NCBI GenBank assembly: GCA_017301975.1
Contig: JAFLEI010000003.1
Location: 724-64,723, forward strand
From: Verrucomicrobiota bacterium
Lineage (GTDB): Bacteria > Verrucomicrobiota > Verrucomicrobiia > Verrucomicrobiales > Verrucomicrobiaceae
Direction: 5' to 3'
Length of the DNA: 64,000 nt
Below the pieces are notes generated by a model. That model searched no databases. It was not told where the DNA came from and saw only the letters and a list, made by a program, of their open reading frames with translations. Made by a program: the position numbers and the translations under genes. Each line of letters begins with the position of its first letter. Position 1 is the first letter of the stretch. Shown piece by piece: positions 22,601 to 37,600 of the stretch.

Positions 22601-25600
22601 AAAGCCGGCGCTGGCTTGCTCGCCATCAATGCGACCAGCAACGTCAATCTCACCGGCTCCATCACGGTGAACGATGGGGTCCTGCAAGTTGGGAACCAGT
22701 ATGCGCTTGGCGGTTCCCTTTACACGGCCGGCTCTGCGATCAGCCTGGCCGGCGGATCCTTCTATAACGCGAGCACCAACGTCTTCGTCCAGAATGCGCT
22801 CAACTTCTCCGCCAACGGCATCCTTGGCGCGACGGTGGCAAGCACCGCCGTTGGTTCGGTGACTCTGGGAGCTGGCAGCACCGCCCTCGGCGTGCAGGGT
22901 GGTCAGACCAGCAGCATCTTCGGTGGATTGACGGTGAATGGCAGCACTGGCACGACGATCTTTACGTTCAACCAGTTGAACGTGCTCGGGGCCTTCTCCG
23001 GCAGCACGCCTTCGATCACCAAGACGGGTACGGCGACTTTGATGCTGGGCGGCACGTCCACCTACACGGGTGCCATCACGGTTGAGCAGGGCACCTTGGA
23101 AGCGCGGATTGGCAACAACGCCCTGACGACCGGGGCTGTGGTGGTCAACCCGGGAGCGGTGCTGCGGGTGATCAGCTCGAGCAATCTGGCCAGCGCCAGT
23201 TCGGTGACTGTGAACACGGATATCAACGGTCTTGGCATTCTGAGCCTGGCCTATGCGGGCGCTTCTGGAACGGTGATATGGAATTCGACCAACCCGAACT
23301 ACGACGGCACACTCGCCATTGATGTGAGCGGCTACGACACTGCGGTGAGCCAGGCGGGCACCAAGCTCTTCCTCGGTTCCACGCTGAGCGGTGCCTATAC
23401 GGCGGCAACGCTGACAGCCGGCACGGGCAACGTCTATCGACTCGGCACGGGCGGCGGCGTCTTGAACATCAACAGGGCAGTTCTGACCGGTGCCGGAAAC
23501 TCGGTCATCATCGGCGCGGTCACCGGCACCCCGGGTGCGAACCTGATCGGCAACGGCGGTACCGTGGTGCTCAATACGGCCAACAGCTATGGCGGTGGCA
23601 CCACGATCAACGGCAACGCTGTGGTGCAGATCGGCGATGCGAACGCGTTTGGCACGGGTGCGATCACCTTCAATGGAGGTACCTTGCAGCCCAACCAGAG
23701 AGGCTTGGGCACGACGGGCAATGTCATCCTGCGTCAGCCTTTCACGCTGGCCAACAACATCAATTTCTCCGCCGGTGGTGTTCTGACTGCTCTTGCAGGC
23801 TCGGGGAACCTGGATGGTGCCTTTGCCGCCGACGCCTTCATCGGCGCAGGTCCGCTCGGCCAGACGGATCTGATCCTGACGGGTGCCGTGGACCTCTCCG
23901 GGGCCACGTATCGTGCTCTGAGCATCGCGGGTGCGGACCGCATCGTCACGCTCTCCGGCGCAATCAGCGGAGCCTCCATCCTGGTCAAGACAGGCGCGGG
24001 CATCCTGCGCCTGACCAATGCCAGCAACAGCTCCAACGGCATCGCCATCAGCCAGGGCACCCTGGCCCTCAGCAGCACTGGCGTCATTCCGGGCACGATC
24101 CTCCTCAACTCCGGCACGCTCGCCGGCTGGGACAAAAACTTCACGGTTGCCAACAACATGCAGTTGATCCAGACCAGCACGATCGACGTGGGTGCCTCGA
24201 CCACGCTGACCAGTTCTGGCGTGATCAGCGGCGACTTCACCTACGTTGGTGCGCAGACGGGCCTGACCAAGACGGGACTCGGCACCCTGGTGCTCAGCGG
24301 CAGCAACACCTACCTCGGCACCACCACCATCAGCGCTGGTATCCTGAGCATCAGCAGCGATGTGAACCTCGGCTCGACGGGTGGTCTGAACGTCACACCT
24401 GGCGGCATCGCCTTCAACGGCGGCATTCTGCGAGTCACCGAAGACATGACTACGAATCGTGTCATCACCATGACCGGTGCAGGCAGCATCAGTGTGAAGG
24501 CGGGCAAGACCCTGATCATCAACGGCATCACTGCCAACAGCACCGGACTGCTCACCTTCAATGGTGGCGGCACCGCCATTCTCAACGGCAACCAGACGGG
24601 GGCCAACTTGCATGACAACACCGCCATCAGCAATGGGGCGACCTTGATGACCCAGGCCACCGGCGGCACGCCATTCGGCGACGTTGCCGTGACCATCAAC
24701 GGCGGTTCCCTGCGGGTGAACACCAACGGCCCCGCAGCGGCCTTCGTCATTCCGACCCTCAACTTCACGGGGGCGGCCTACCTGCGCCTAGACGCACAGA
24801 TGGGCAATGACATCCAGATCACCGCCACCACCCTCGCCCGCGTGGGATCCGGCATTCTCACGATTGTTCCTGGAGTGGATGGCAACCTTGGCAACACCGC
24901 CGGTGCGGACGCACGCGTCCTCGGCACGACCATCCTTGGTCAGAGCACCACGACCGTCGCGGGTCTCGCGGCGCTGAACAACTTAGGCACTGTTTCCGGG
25001 ATCAATGCCGAGGTGACCGCCGCGTCCATCCTGCGCCTCGCCTCCAGCACGGATGCAACCGCGAGCTTCGTCCGCTACGATCCGGTGATGGGATTTGTGA
25101 CCTCCGTGGGTGCGAATCCGCTGACCAACACCTTCATTGGTTCCACTGTTTCGAGCGTCGTCGACATCAATACCGCCACGGTCGTCACTGGCAGGGCCGA
25201 AACCTTTGGTGTCCGCACATCTGCCAGCATCAGTGGAGGCACCATCAGCATCCTCTCGCGCAACAACAATGAATTGGGCGGTCTGCTCATCAATGGTGTG
25301 GGCAGTGCAGCTCCGAACATCAGTTCCAACATCTTCATCAACCCCTATGGCGTCACGGGCGGCGCGAGCGCGGGAGAGGGCATTATTTATGTGAGCGGCG
25401 GCTACATCGGCGGCAATGCGGCCACGATCAGCGGCAACATCACGGCGAAAAATCTGACCATCGGCGGGGCGGGAGACCTGATCCTCTCGGGCGTCAACAA
25501 CATCCTTGGGAACATCACGGTCAACGAGGGTTTTCTGACCATTGCCAACTCGGACTCCCTTCCTTCGCTTACCGGGGGACTGATCCTCAACGACATCGGC

Positions 25601-28600
25601 AACCTCGACCTCAACGGCATGCGCGTGGTGACAGCGGGACTGTCCGGCAGCGGCGGCACCGTGGGCAACCTGTCGACCACGTCCAACGGTGTGCTGGTGA
25701 TCAACAGCATCAATAACACGACCTTCACGGGCAACATCGTCGATGCACTTGGCTCTGGCACCAAGACGACCCGCCTGGTGAAGAATGGATCGAGCACACT
25801 GACCCTTGGCACGATCACCAGCACCTTCACGTATGCGGGCCAGAACAGCTTCACGGGTGGCGTGAGAATCAACCAAGGTCAGTTGACGGTGCAGGATCCG
25901 TTCGGCCTTGGCGGTGCCGATCCGCTGGTCGCGGGCGGCACGAACTATAGCACTCCAGGCACGGTGACTGTGAACGGGGGCATTCTGGCGCTTAACAGCA
26001 ACGGTGGCGGCCCGAACGGCACCATCATCTTTGGCAATCCGAACACCAACGGCATCAACGTGGTGGCAGCCGGGTTTGCCACGATCAACGTGGACCGGGT
26101 GAGCGCGAACACAGGCAACCAGATTCAGATTGGCGACCTTGACCTCAGCGCAGCGACCCTGACGCTGACCGGCGGCAACAGCTACTCCCTGCGGGTGGCG
26201 GGTACCACGACCGTTGGGGGCTCCTCTTCCAACATCAACACCGCCACAGGAACCACGCATTTTCTGGAACTGGCCGGTGCGATCATTGGCGCGGGCAACC
26301 TCAATAAATACGGTGGTGCCACCACGACCTATGGCACGCTGCGGATCTCCGGCACGACCAACACGTACACCGGCGGGACCAATGTGCAGGTAGGTGCGCT
26401 TCAGATTACCAGCACGACAGGCACACCGCTGGGCGGCACGGGCAGCGATGCGCTGATCAATGTGAATCCGGGCGCGGCACTGCGCATCGCCGGCAACGGC
26501 AGCCTTGGTGGTGTTGCCCTCGGTGGCTTGATGCTCAACAGCAACTTCAACAACCTGCCAGCCATCGTGCTCGACAGCGACTACAACCCTGGCACGGGCT
26601 TGAACGCGCAGATCAAGCTGCAGGGCGGCTTCGGCGCAGCCCTCCAGCTCGCGGTTCCTACGTTCACCACGGCGCTCAATTTGTCAGATATCGGCAACGG
26701 ACGTCTTTTCCTCGGTGGTTACTTCAACAACACCGTCGTCGAATACATGGCACCGACACTCGGTGTCGGCGCGGACAACACGTATCGCCTGGGCGGCAAC
26801 AACGGCGGCACGCTTGCCTTCTCCGGTGCGGACAATGTGCTGACCGGGACGGCCCGCCTGATGATCGGCTCCCAGTTGAGCAATCTCGCAGGTGCCATCA
26901 CCAACGGTGCTGGCACGGTTTCCATCCGCAACTCCAATGACTTCACCGGCGGCACCACGATCAGCAAGGGTTCGACCTTGTCGCTGGAAGTCGGAGCCTT
27001 GGGGCGGACGCCGCTCGGTACGGGCAGTGTTGAAGTCTATGGCACCATCCAAGTCGTCGCGCCGGTCACAGGGATCGCGGGTGCGTCGTCGTTCTACAAT
27101 CCGACCACCGGCTTCAACAACAACCTGATCATTCTTCGTCCTGGTGGTCAGATCCGCATCTTCGACCAGCTCGGTCGCGAACCCAACGGCCAGGGCCGCT
27201 GGGCGGATGCCACAGGCCAGGATCTGAACGGCGGCACGTTCCGTTTTGATGGCGTGGCCAATGGCCAGTCCTACGAACTCGTCGGGACCCTTATTGTGAA
27301 CAAGGGATCCAACATCACGGTGGTTCGGCCGGCCGGTGCAGGCTCCACCACTTTTGAAACCGCCGGTCTGACCCGTGGTGCGAATGGAACTCTCGGCCTT
27401 TCGACCTCTGGTGTGGGCACCCTTGGAATTCCAAACTACGTGGCGACCACCGGCACCACCACCGCGAGCACGACCGTTACCGTCGCTTCGACGGCGGGCA
27501 TGCTGGTCGGCCAGGCAATCTCTGGCGCTGGGATTCCCGCCAGTGCCACCATCACGGCCATCACTAACTCCACGACCATCACCATCAGTGCTGCGGCAGT
27601 TGCAGGCAGCGGGGTGATCACCAGCGGGATTGCGCCAACCTCATTTGACCGCCTGATCGTCACGTCTGGTGTCACACGCGCAGGGACAACCGCCAACGGA
27701 ACGGGCGTCATCAATGGTGGCATTGCCCCGGTGTGGATCGTGGATCGGACCAGCAGCTCCTACGTGGGATACAATCCAACGGCGGCGACGACAGGTTTCC
27801 AGACTCTGATGGTCCCAGGCTCTGCTACTTTGGGTGCCGGTCAGCTGGGCTACAGTTCGGTCAGCACGGGCGGAACGATCGGCGCGCTTGGTGCGGGCAC
27901 CACCTTGGATGTGCGTGCGGCGGCCACCTTGTCGGCCAATTCGACGGTCTATGCTCTGCGCAGCGGCTTCAACATCACCCCGACGGCTTCCTTTAATACC
28001 ATCACCTTTGACAGCGGTGCGGGCAATCTCGGTGGCGGCCTGCTGCTGACGGGCGGCACCATCAACCCGGTGCAGGCCAACGGCACGACCAATGGAGCCA
28101 CCACCCTGCCGATGACCCTGGCCTTCGGTGCCAACGAAGCCGTCATCTATGTTGCTGTGGCCACCAGCGTGATCAATGCGCAGATCACCGGCAGCAACGG
28201 GCTGACCAAGTTCGGCCCGAACCAGCTGACGATCTCCTCCAGCAACTCAGGCCTGACGGGCACGATCACCCTGAACGAAGGAAACCTGCTTCTGCAGAAC
28301 CCGGTTTCCAATTCCGGCGTGGCCATCGCCAGCACGACCAACAGCCAGAACATCATCGTCAACTCCGGCACGCTGATCATCGACAGCCTGCTCTCCAACA
28401 ACGCCGGGCGTGACTCCAACCTCCCGAGCGGGGTCCGTCTCACTGGCAACCTTGGCAGCAGCGTCTTCGTCAATGGTGATGCCACCATCACCAACAACAA
28501 CCAGGGGATCATGCAGCGGATCAACAACCTGACGATTGCTGATCTCGGGGCCAATTCACCGATCTACCTGAACTTCTCGCAGAACGGCATCACAGTCACC

Positions 28601-31600
28601 GGCACCACGACTTTGGGAGCCAACAGCAACTTCATCGGTTCCTCCTTTGGTGCAGCCAATCAGAGCATCCTTGAAGGCTTGGTGGTGGGCGGCGCGAATG
28701 GCAAGCTAGTGAAGTATGGCAACGGCGGGCTCTTCCTCGCCAACGGAGCCAACACCTTCGGCACGAACGGCCAGATCGGGCTGGAAATCTGGGCCAGCAC
28801 CCAGAACACCGCGACCAGCATCGTGGGTTCCACCTCGCTCACCGCGGGCACCGCGACCACTGGCGTCTTTGGTGTGGGTGACATCAACATCCTCGCTGGA
28901 GCACAGCTCCGCCTTGCGGACATCAGCAACATCGCCTTCCAGAAAGTCACCGCTGTCAGTGATGACTGGGCCTTTGGCGGCATCGCCTTTGGCAACAACA
29001 ACAACGGCACTGCGCTGACCCAGGCGAACATTCTTGCTGTGCTGACCACCGGTCCTGCGGCCGACGGCAAAGTGCAGTTCAGCACCACGGGCTCCAGCCT
29101 CGGCGTCATCTCCCTCGACAACGGTGTGCAGTATGGAGCACTCGACATGGGCGCGATGGAAACGGCGCTGAATCAGGGCGGGGCGGTGGAGCATCTCTGG
29201 CTCGGCACCTCGACCAGCGGCGCGATCAACCAATACTACTTTGCCCCGACGCTGGGCGCCTCCACGGACGGCGTCTATCGCTTCGGCGGCGGCGGCAACC
29301 AGGGCACGATGCAGATCGGGGTGAATGCGTTTGAAAACGTGCTCACGGGCAACAATTCTGTCCAGATCGGGGCCATGGTGGCGGGCAACGCCTATGCCAA
29401 CGTGGCGGTCATCAACGGCAACACCAACATCACGCTCAGCACCCGGAACAACTACACCGGGAACACCTGGGCCAACCGCAGTTCCACGCTTAACATTGCC
29501 AACAACTTCGCCCTGGGCAGCGGCAAGCTGGTCATCAATGACACCACGGATGGCGGCTTTAACCTTGGCCAGGGTCAGATGGGAGCCGTGAGTGGCGCCG
29601 GCTTCAGCATCCTCAACAATGTGGATCTGGTGGCTGACTTCCGCTCTGCGGGCACGAACTTCGTGCTGCGCGGCAACGTCAACCTCACGCCGGCTGGCGT
29701 GGGCGGCACACGCACGATTGAAAACACGGCGGAATTGAGCATCCTCGGCGTGATCAGCGGTGTGGACGGCAACCTGATCAAGAGCGGTACCAGCAACCTG
29801 GTGCTCAATGGCATGAACACCTACACGGGCACGACCACGCTGACGGGTACTTTTGTCAATGGCAACCAAGCCCAAGCGGGCATCCTCTACGTCGGGACAG
29901 ACGTGCTGCCGAACGTGGCTGGGGCACTCGGCCAAACCGACTCGCCGCTGTTTATCACCAATGTTGCCGCAGGCACCACCGCTGCCACCACCTTTGCCGC
30001 CCTGGGCCTCTCCGGGCAGATCACATTTGGTCGCGACATCATCATCAGCAACCCGAATGCCGGCTCGAACATGTCGATCTTCAGCAACTCGCTCTACGGG
30101 TCGAAGATCACCGGGGGCATCGGCATCGTATCAGGGAGCGCGGACCGCACCCTGACCCTCTTCGCCATCACCAGTGGCCGCCTTGAACTGCTTGGACCGA
30201 TTTCCAGCAATGGCAACCTGCACAGCATTCTCATCGGCAGCACCGCGACCACCGGACAATTGGGCAACGGCGTGGTTTTCATCGGCGCGGGGCCAAACGG
30301 CTACTCACAGAACACCTACACGGGCAACACGACGCTGAACAACGCCCGCGTGGTGGTAGGTGCGAATTCCTACTACTCGGGCGCAGCGAATGCGCTGACC
30401 ATCATCAGCGGTCCCTTCGGTACTGGTACGCTCACTTTCGGTTCAGGCAATAACAACGGCGGCACTTCCATTGGCTCGAATGGCGCAGACCGGATCATCG
30501 CTAACACCCTTGGCGCGCTTTCCACCGCCGCCGCGCTGTCGATGACCTTTGAAGGTCGCGGCAACCTGACGTTCATCAACACGGCGGCGGCGTGGAACCT
30601 CAATTCCGACGCGACGCTGCGCAACCGCAACTTCGTGGTGAACACCACGCAGGGGGCGATCCAATTTGATGCTGGTTTCACGGCAAGCGGCGCAGGGGGG
30701 GCCAACCTGCTCAAGCAAGGCTCGGGCATTTTGGTGATCACTGGCAACAATGCGGCCTACAACAAGACCACTGCGGACGCCAACTATGGCACCTCATGGT
30801 TCATTGATGCGGGCATGCTGCGTGTGACCGCTGACATCAACCTGGGTGATACGACGCCGATCGCTGTTGGCGCCACCGCCCACACTGTCGCCGGCCTGGC
30901 TACGGACGTGCGTCTGCGCGGCGGTGTGCTCTCCGTGGGCGGTTCCTTCACCACGGCGCATCAGCTGATCCTGACAGCAGCCAGTGCCATTGGCGTTTCA
31001 AATGGGTACACCTTCGCGGTGCCGCTGCCGATCACTGGTGCCTTCGGCCTGACCAAGCTCGGCAATGGCACTCTGGTGCTCAATTCGACGGCGAACGCCA
31101 ACAACAGCCTTACCATCGGCGGTGTGACCGCCATCGGCGGCATTGGCAGCGGCGGCACCGTGATGACGCAGATGACCAGCGGCACGCCGTTCGGCACGGG
31201 TGGGATCACCCTCACCGACGGCACCCTGCAGCTTCAGGGCACGGTGGGCACCGCTCCCGTGGGTGTCACCGCAAGCGCACAGACGGCGGTCAGCTACATC
31301 CTTACGGTCAGCAACGCTACGGGCATCGTCGCTGGCATGACCATCGCTGACTCCACTAATCCGGCCAGTATCACGGCGGGAACGCTGGTCACAGCGGTCA
31401 ATGGCAATGTGCTCACCCTCAGTGCTCCGACGGCGGCGATTGTCGCGGCATCGGATGCGCTGACGTTTGGCGTGGTCAACCAGGCACTCACGGTGGCCTC
31501 GGTGACCTACAACGCAGGCCGAGTGCAGTTGACCAAGGGAACTGGTGTGACATCCGCGCTGACGGCGACGGCACTGACCCGCGGTACGAACGGCATGATG

Positions 31601-34600
31601 ACGGTCATCTCCTCCAATCTGTCCGCAGATCTCGGTGTGAATGAGTTTTTCAAGGTGACGAATTCTGCACCGGCCAACACTGCGAGCGGGGGTGGATTCA
31701 TCCTCGCCACACCATCTGTCGTTGGTCGCTCCTCAACGGGTGCGGATACCAACTCGCTGAACTTCCTGCGCTATGATGCCACCAACGGCTTCCTCCTGAA
31801 CAATGCCACCACGGTGGGTGTGCTGAGCGCCTCTGCCGCGACCTCGCTGGCCGACATCACCAGCGCCCAAATCGTGGACAACAGCACCGTCGATGTGCTG
31901 GACCTGCGTACGAACAGCAACATCACCGCTGGTGGTGCCTCCTCGCTGCTCCGCATCGCGGGTGCGGGCCTGATCATGAACGGAGATCCGTTGACCTCGG
32001 TTTCGGCGACGATTTCCAGCAACCTGCGATTCGGCACGGGTGCGACGCCAACGGAAGCTCTCGTATTTATCAGCGGCGGTCAGACCGGCGCCTCCACCAT
32101 CTCAGGCAACTTCGAAGCCACCGACTTCACGAAGGCTGGCGCGGGCACCCTGCTGCTCTCTGGCACCGGCAACATCATGGCTCCGCTGACCACCGGCCTG
32201 CGCAACCTGACTGTGCAGGAAGGCACCTTGCAGTTTGCCAGCGCCAGCGCAGTGCCTTCCGGCGGTCTGGTCAACCTTGTGATTAACAGCAGCGCCAATG
32301 GCCTTGACCTCAACGGTCAGAACGTCACCATTGGCGGTCTGTCCGGCGTCGGCCGGGTGACGAACACGGGCTCGTCCGCCACACTGACGGTGAACACGGG
32401 CATCGGCCAGAGCACGACCTATCTGGGAACGATTGATGGCAACGTCAGCCTCACGAAGACTGGGAATGGCACGCTGACCCTCAATCAGTCCACCATCGCG
32501 GACGGCGCTCCGCTGGCCAACACCTACACTGGCGGGACGATCATCAATGCGGGGCGAGTCACCAGCGCGAACGTCGTCGCCCCGGTCAGCACCGGCACAC
32601 TTGCCGTGCGCAACACCCTTGCGCTCGGTACGGGTCCCATCACCCTCAAGGGGGGGATTCTTGACCTCGCTGCCACCGCAGCGGCGGGCTACGCGGCGGG
32701 CGAAGTCACGGACAACATTGCCACCATTCAGTTCGGCTCCGGCAGCGGCTACAACATCATCGTTGACCAGTTCAACAGCTTCGGCAACGGCTCGACCTAC
32801 GCCAATACGACTTCCACGCTCTCAGTGGGTGTCGCTCCCGTGGCTTGGTCGTTGATCAACAACGTGACGCTGAACGCTGCGGCCCTGAGCTGGACTGGCA
32901 ATGCCACGAACGTCCAGATCAACGGCGTCCTCGCTGTCAATGCGGCCGGTGAAACCACCCTCAACACTGCGGCCAATGGCGTGATCAGCGGCCAGATCGC
33001 GGCTGCGGGCAAGACTCTCGTGAAAATCGGCGGTCAGACCCTCTTCCTGACCAATGGAGACAGTGGTGCCGGTGCTAATGCAGTGGGAGCCTGGAAACTC
33101 ATGGCTGGCACGACGGAAGTGCGCCTCTCCAACGGGGCCTCCGATCCGCTTGGGGCAGGCGCCTCTATCACGCTGAACGGAGCGACGCTTGTCATCAACC
33201 ATGAAGGTGACAACACCGCGAACATGCAGGTGCTGACCACCTTTGCGAACAACAACCTGACCATCGGTTCGACCGCCACGCTCGGCGGCGGCAGCTACAT
33301 CGGCAGCGGCGGTACGGCTCTGAATCTGACCCGGGCAGCTTCTGCTTCGAACAAGACTGTTCAGTTCGGCAGCCTGACTTTCGGTGCTCCTTTGGGCTCT
33401 CCTCTGCTGACCCTCAACAACGTTGCGGACAACCAGCAGCTCTCGTCCAGCTTCACCAGCCTGAGCTTTATCAAGGATGCCCAGATCACCAACAACAGCC
33501 GCACCGGCGGCAACGGCAACGTCACCATCAATGGAGCGATAAGCGGCAACGGCACTCTTTTGAAGAGCGGCGGTGGCGGGCTGTTCATCAACAGCGACAA
33601 CAGCGCCACCTTCAAGGGCGGGTATGTGAGCAATGGTGGCATCACGTTCTTCGGCACTTTTGAGGGGAATGTCACCACCCTGAGTGATACCGCCGGCATT
33701 GCGGGACTGGTTGCCAATTCCAACCTTGGCACCGGCAATACGCTCATCCAGCCCGGCTCAGCCATTCAGTACAACAGCACCAGCAACGTGGCTGCGGGTG
33801 CGGGCAGCATCGACCTGCGCAGCAATGTCATGGGCAACTACGGCATCATCCGCATGGCGGCCAATGCACCGCTCTCCGACTTCAAACTCCTCATCGGCAG
33901 CCTGGGCGGGCCGCAGAACACCTCCTACTACGGCCTTGCCGGAGGCGCGGGTCTCAATGGCGGTGGCAAGAACGGTGGTTCCGCGATCATCGCGCTGAAC
34001 ACCGTGTATACCCAGACGATCAACCTGGCGATGATCGGTGATGGCACCGCCTTCCTCGGCAGCAGCCAGAACGGTGTGGGTCTGAACGGCAGCTACAACG
34101 CGGCCACCCTTGGAGTGGGCGCGGGCAACACCTACCGCCTGGGCGTGGGCGGCCAGATTCTCTATGTCTCCAGTGATCTGGTGAACAGCAACGTGCTTAC
34201 TGGCGCAGGCGCAGGCCTGATCGTCGGCCTGCCCCACAGCGCTGTGAACGCGGACACCATCACCGCCGGCAACGGTCGTGGCATTGCGGTCCTGATGACT
34301 GCGAACAACTACACCGGCGGCACCGTGGTGAACCGCGGCAGCACGCTGGAATTCCGCGGCAGCCTGACGACGAGCAGTTTTGACACCTGGGGGACGCTGA
34401 CGGCTGGCGGCCTGGGCGGCACCTTCCTCGATGCGGCTGGCACGGCCATACTGGCCCCGGTTACTCTTCGAGGCACTTCGGAACTCCGCTTTGATTATTC
34501 CACCGGCCTGCTCGCCACCGCCAAGCTCGAAGGCTATGGCGGTCAGGGCCGCTGGCTCGACACTCAGGCCATTGCTCTCAATAACTCCACGATTCGTCTC

Positions 34601-37600
34601 ATCGGCAACCGCGACATTGAAGTGACGGAAACTGTCGGTGACGTGACCGTGGGCAAGTTTGGTCAGCTTGCTGTCCAGCGTGATCTTCTCGACCGCACCG
34701 TGAACCTAGTCGTCGGCAGCGGCGGCGGGGTGGACATCACTCGTCTCACGCAGACGAACAACGGCCTTGCGATCGCGGGCAACGTTGGCACGCTGCAGAT
34801 CAACCCGGCCAACGGCGGGTTCCTCGGCAGTGATGAGCGCGTGAAGCTCTTCAGCGGCATCGGGGCCGATGGGCTCGTCGCTCTCGGAGGCATCACCAAT
34901 GGCATGGTGGCTCCATGGATCGTCAACGCGACGGATGCGCAATTCCTCACCTATACGGTCGACAATGGTTTCGTGAACGCAGGTTTTGACCGCACCTCGG
35001 CTGGTGGCAACATTGCCGCCTCAGGCCAGCTCATCGGTGCCAATGACCGCTTCCTCCTCAACACGGCGGTTCTGACCTTCAACGCAGCGGGTCTTGGCAT
35101 TGGCCTGGATGTCTATGCCGGCCGCTTTGACACGGGCATCGCCTTTGGCAACAGCATCACTGCAGCCGCCACGGACCGCATCCGCCTCCAGAGCGGTGGC
35201 TTTATCAACCCGAATGCGGCAGTCCAGATCTTCACCGGCATTGAAGTTGGGGTCGCGGGCAGCGGCCTGAAGGAGTTCAACATCTACAACCAGAACACCG
35301 TCACGATCGGCACGATCACGACGCAGACGGCTTCCTCCACGCTGCCTGGTTTGTCGCCTACGACCACGGGTCAGATCACCAATGCAAGCAACGTCGTCAA
35401 GCAGGGCGGGGGCACCTTGGTCATCGACTCCCCGCAGGCCAGCTTCAGTGGCAACTGGATCGTGAACCAAGGCAGCATCGCCTTCCGTTCTACGACGGTT
35501 CAGTCCAACCTTGGCGGCACTGCGAATCTGGCTCAGATGAACGCCGGCACCAATGGCCTGGTGGTTCTGAATGGCTACGGCAGCCAGCTCCAGGTCCGGG
35601 CAGACACCGCGAACACGGTGTTCAACCTTGGTCTGGTGATTGGTGAAGGCAATCCTTATGCCGTGCTCAACAATGACCGTGCCGCAGGCACCGCGAACGT
35701 GCTGAGCATTCTGACCGGTGGAATCCGCTTCGGTGGGTCTCCTGGTGAGCAAGGCCAGACCTTGTTTGTCAGCAACGCAGGCAACGCCGTCGCCGTTCAG
35801 GTCAATGGACCGCTCGTCCTCGGTGCCGCCACCATGGAAAGTGCGGCAGCCTACAACTTCATCCGCAACGATGCCAACCTCACCGTTTACGGCCAGGTCA
35901 CGGGCGGTGCGACCTTGGTCCACACAGGCGGCAGCACCCTCGAACTCGGCAACGGCTTCACTGGATTCACCAACGGCATCAACACCTTCAGTGGTGGCCT
36001 GCAGAACGTGCAGGGCTCGATCACCGTGCGAGGCACCACCACGGGCACGCCAGCGAGCTTTGCCACGCTTTTCAGCGGCATCAATAATGGCGGTATTGGA
36101 GCAGGTGATGTGACCCTGTATTCCGGCATTCTCAATCTGCGGATCGACGGAGCGAACACCACCACCCGTGAGCGCTACGTCATTGGCAACAACGCCGCCG
36201 GCAACAACCTGATCATCAACGGCAGCAGCACGATCGATGTGAATAAAAACATCGCCAGCGCCGCGACGAACAAACTCCTTGCCTTCAAGGATCTCACCAT
36301 CGGCAGCTCCACGCTGACGGTGACAGGCGGCAACACTTACGGCTTGGAAATCAACGGGGTGACCAATCTGACCGGGACACCGCTGCTCAATGTCAGCACC
36401 GCACCGCTACTCCTGAACGGTGTCATCAACGACGGAGCAGGTTCAGCCCGGGGCAGCATTGGCCAGGCCATCATCAAGGGCGGCGGCGACAGCCTCTGGC
36501 TCAACAGCGCCGCGAGCACCTTCGGCGGACTCTACGCCGGCACGGTGGGAGCCAACGGCCTCGGCATTGTGGTCAATGGCGGTCTGCTGCGCTTTGGTGA
36601 CATCAACAGCGAGAACACCACAGCCATGAACCTGGATACGATGCTGCGTGGCAGCACGATCCGGATCAATCCGACGGGCGGCATCTTCCTCACCAACCCG
36701 GCGAATATCAACTTTGGCACCGGTCAGGTGGAACTGCTCAGCTCCGGTTCGCAGATGTCTCTCTTCCGCATGTCGAATGCGGCCTTCAACCAGGCTTATG
36801 TGCAGAATGCGTTGAGCAGCAATTCGAACGGGGTGATCGCGCTGCAATCCTCCATCGCCAATCCCTTGAATCTCGCCACCATCGGCAACGGGCGCTCCTT
36901 CCTTGGTGCCACCGCCAACTCCGACTACACGGCTGAGACGCTCGGAGTGGGCGCCGACAACCTCTACCGCATCGGCGGCGGCGGCTCCCGGGTGGCCTTC
37001 AATTCGACGGCAGCAGGGAACATGGGCGTCTTTGTCGAAGGGACCACTGCGGGCACTCGGGTGCTATTTGGCAGCCAGGCCGGCAACGGCAACAGCGGTG
37101 AAACGGACCTCTTTGACATCAACACCTACACCGGCGGCACCATCATCAGCCGCTCCTCCAGCCTCCTGACCCGCACCGCGACCTCGGGTGCCAACGGCCC
37201 GCTCGGCAACGGAGGCGCGGTGGACATCTTCGGCCAGCTCCGCCTCTACAGCGGCGCGACGATGCTTAACTTCGCGGGAACGGCGAACCAATACGTCGTC
37301 AACTTCCACCCCGGATCAGTGCTCTGGCTGGACAATGAATCCTCCACCCAGAACCGTTGGTTTGACACGACACCGATCAATCTGGACGGTGCGCGGCTCT
37401 ACCTGCGCTCGGTGAACGTTGCCACTCAAACATCGACGGAAGTGGTGGGCGACATCACCTTCTCCAGGGGTGCCTCGATCCAGGTTCAGAAGGGTGTTGC
37501 CGCCGGTGACATGCAGTTGACGACGTCCAACCTCACTCGCTCGGGTGCTGGCAGCACGCTTTCCCTTATCTCCACCGCCGGGAACCTTGGTGTGGCGGGT

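Noticed and set aside
22265..24613. 782-codon leftward frame, and others of 500-600 codons (15950-17455, 38498-40273) inside the giant gene
   Set aside because: They are antisense to the repeats and their translations are low-complexity images of Gly/Thr/Asn codons. The giant frame itself has a signal peptide, repeats and sorting signal.
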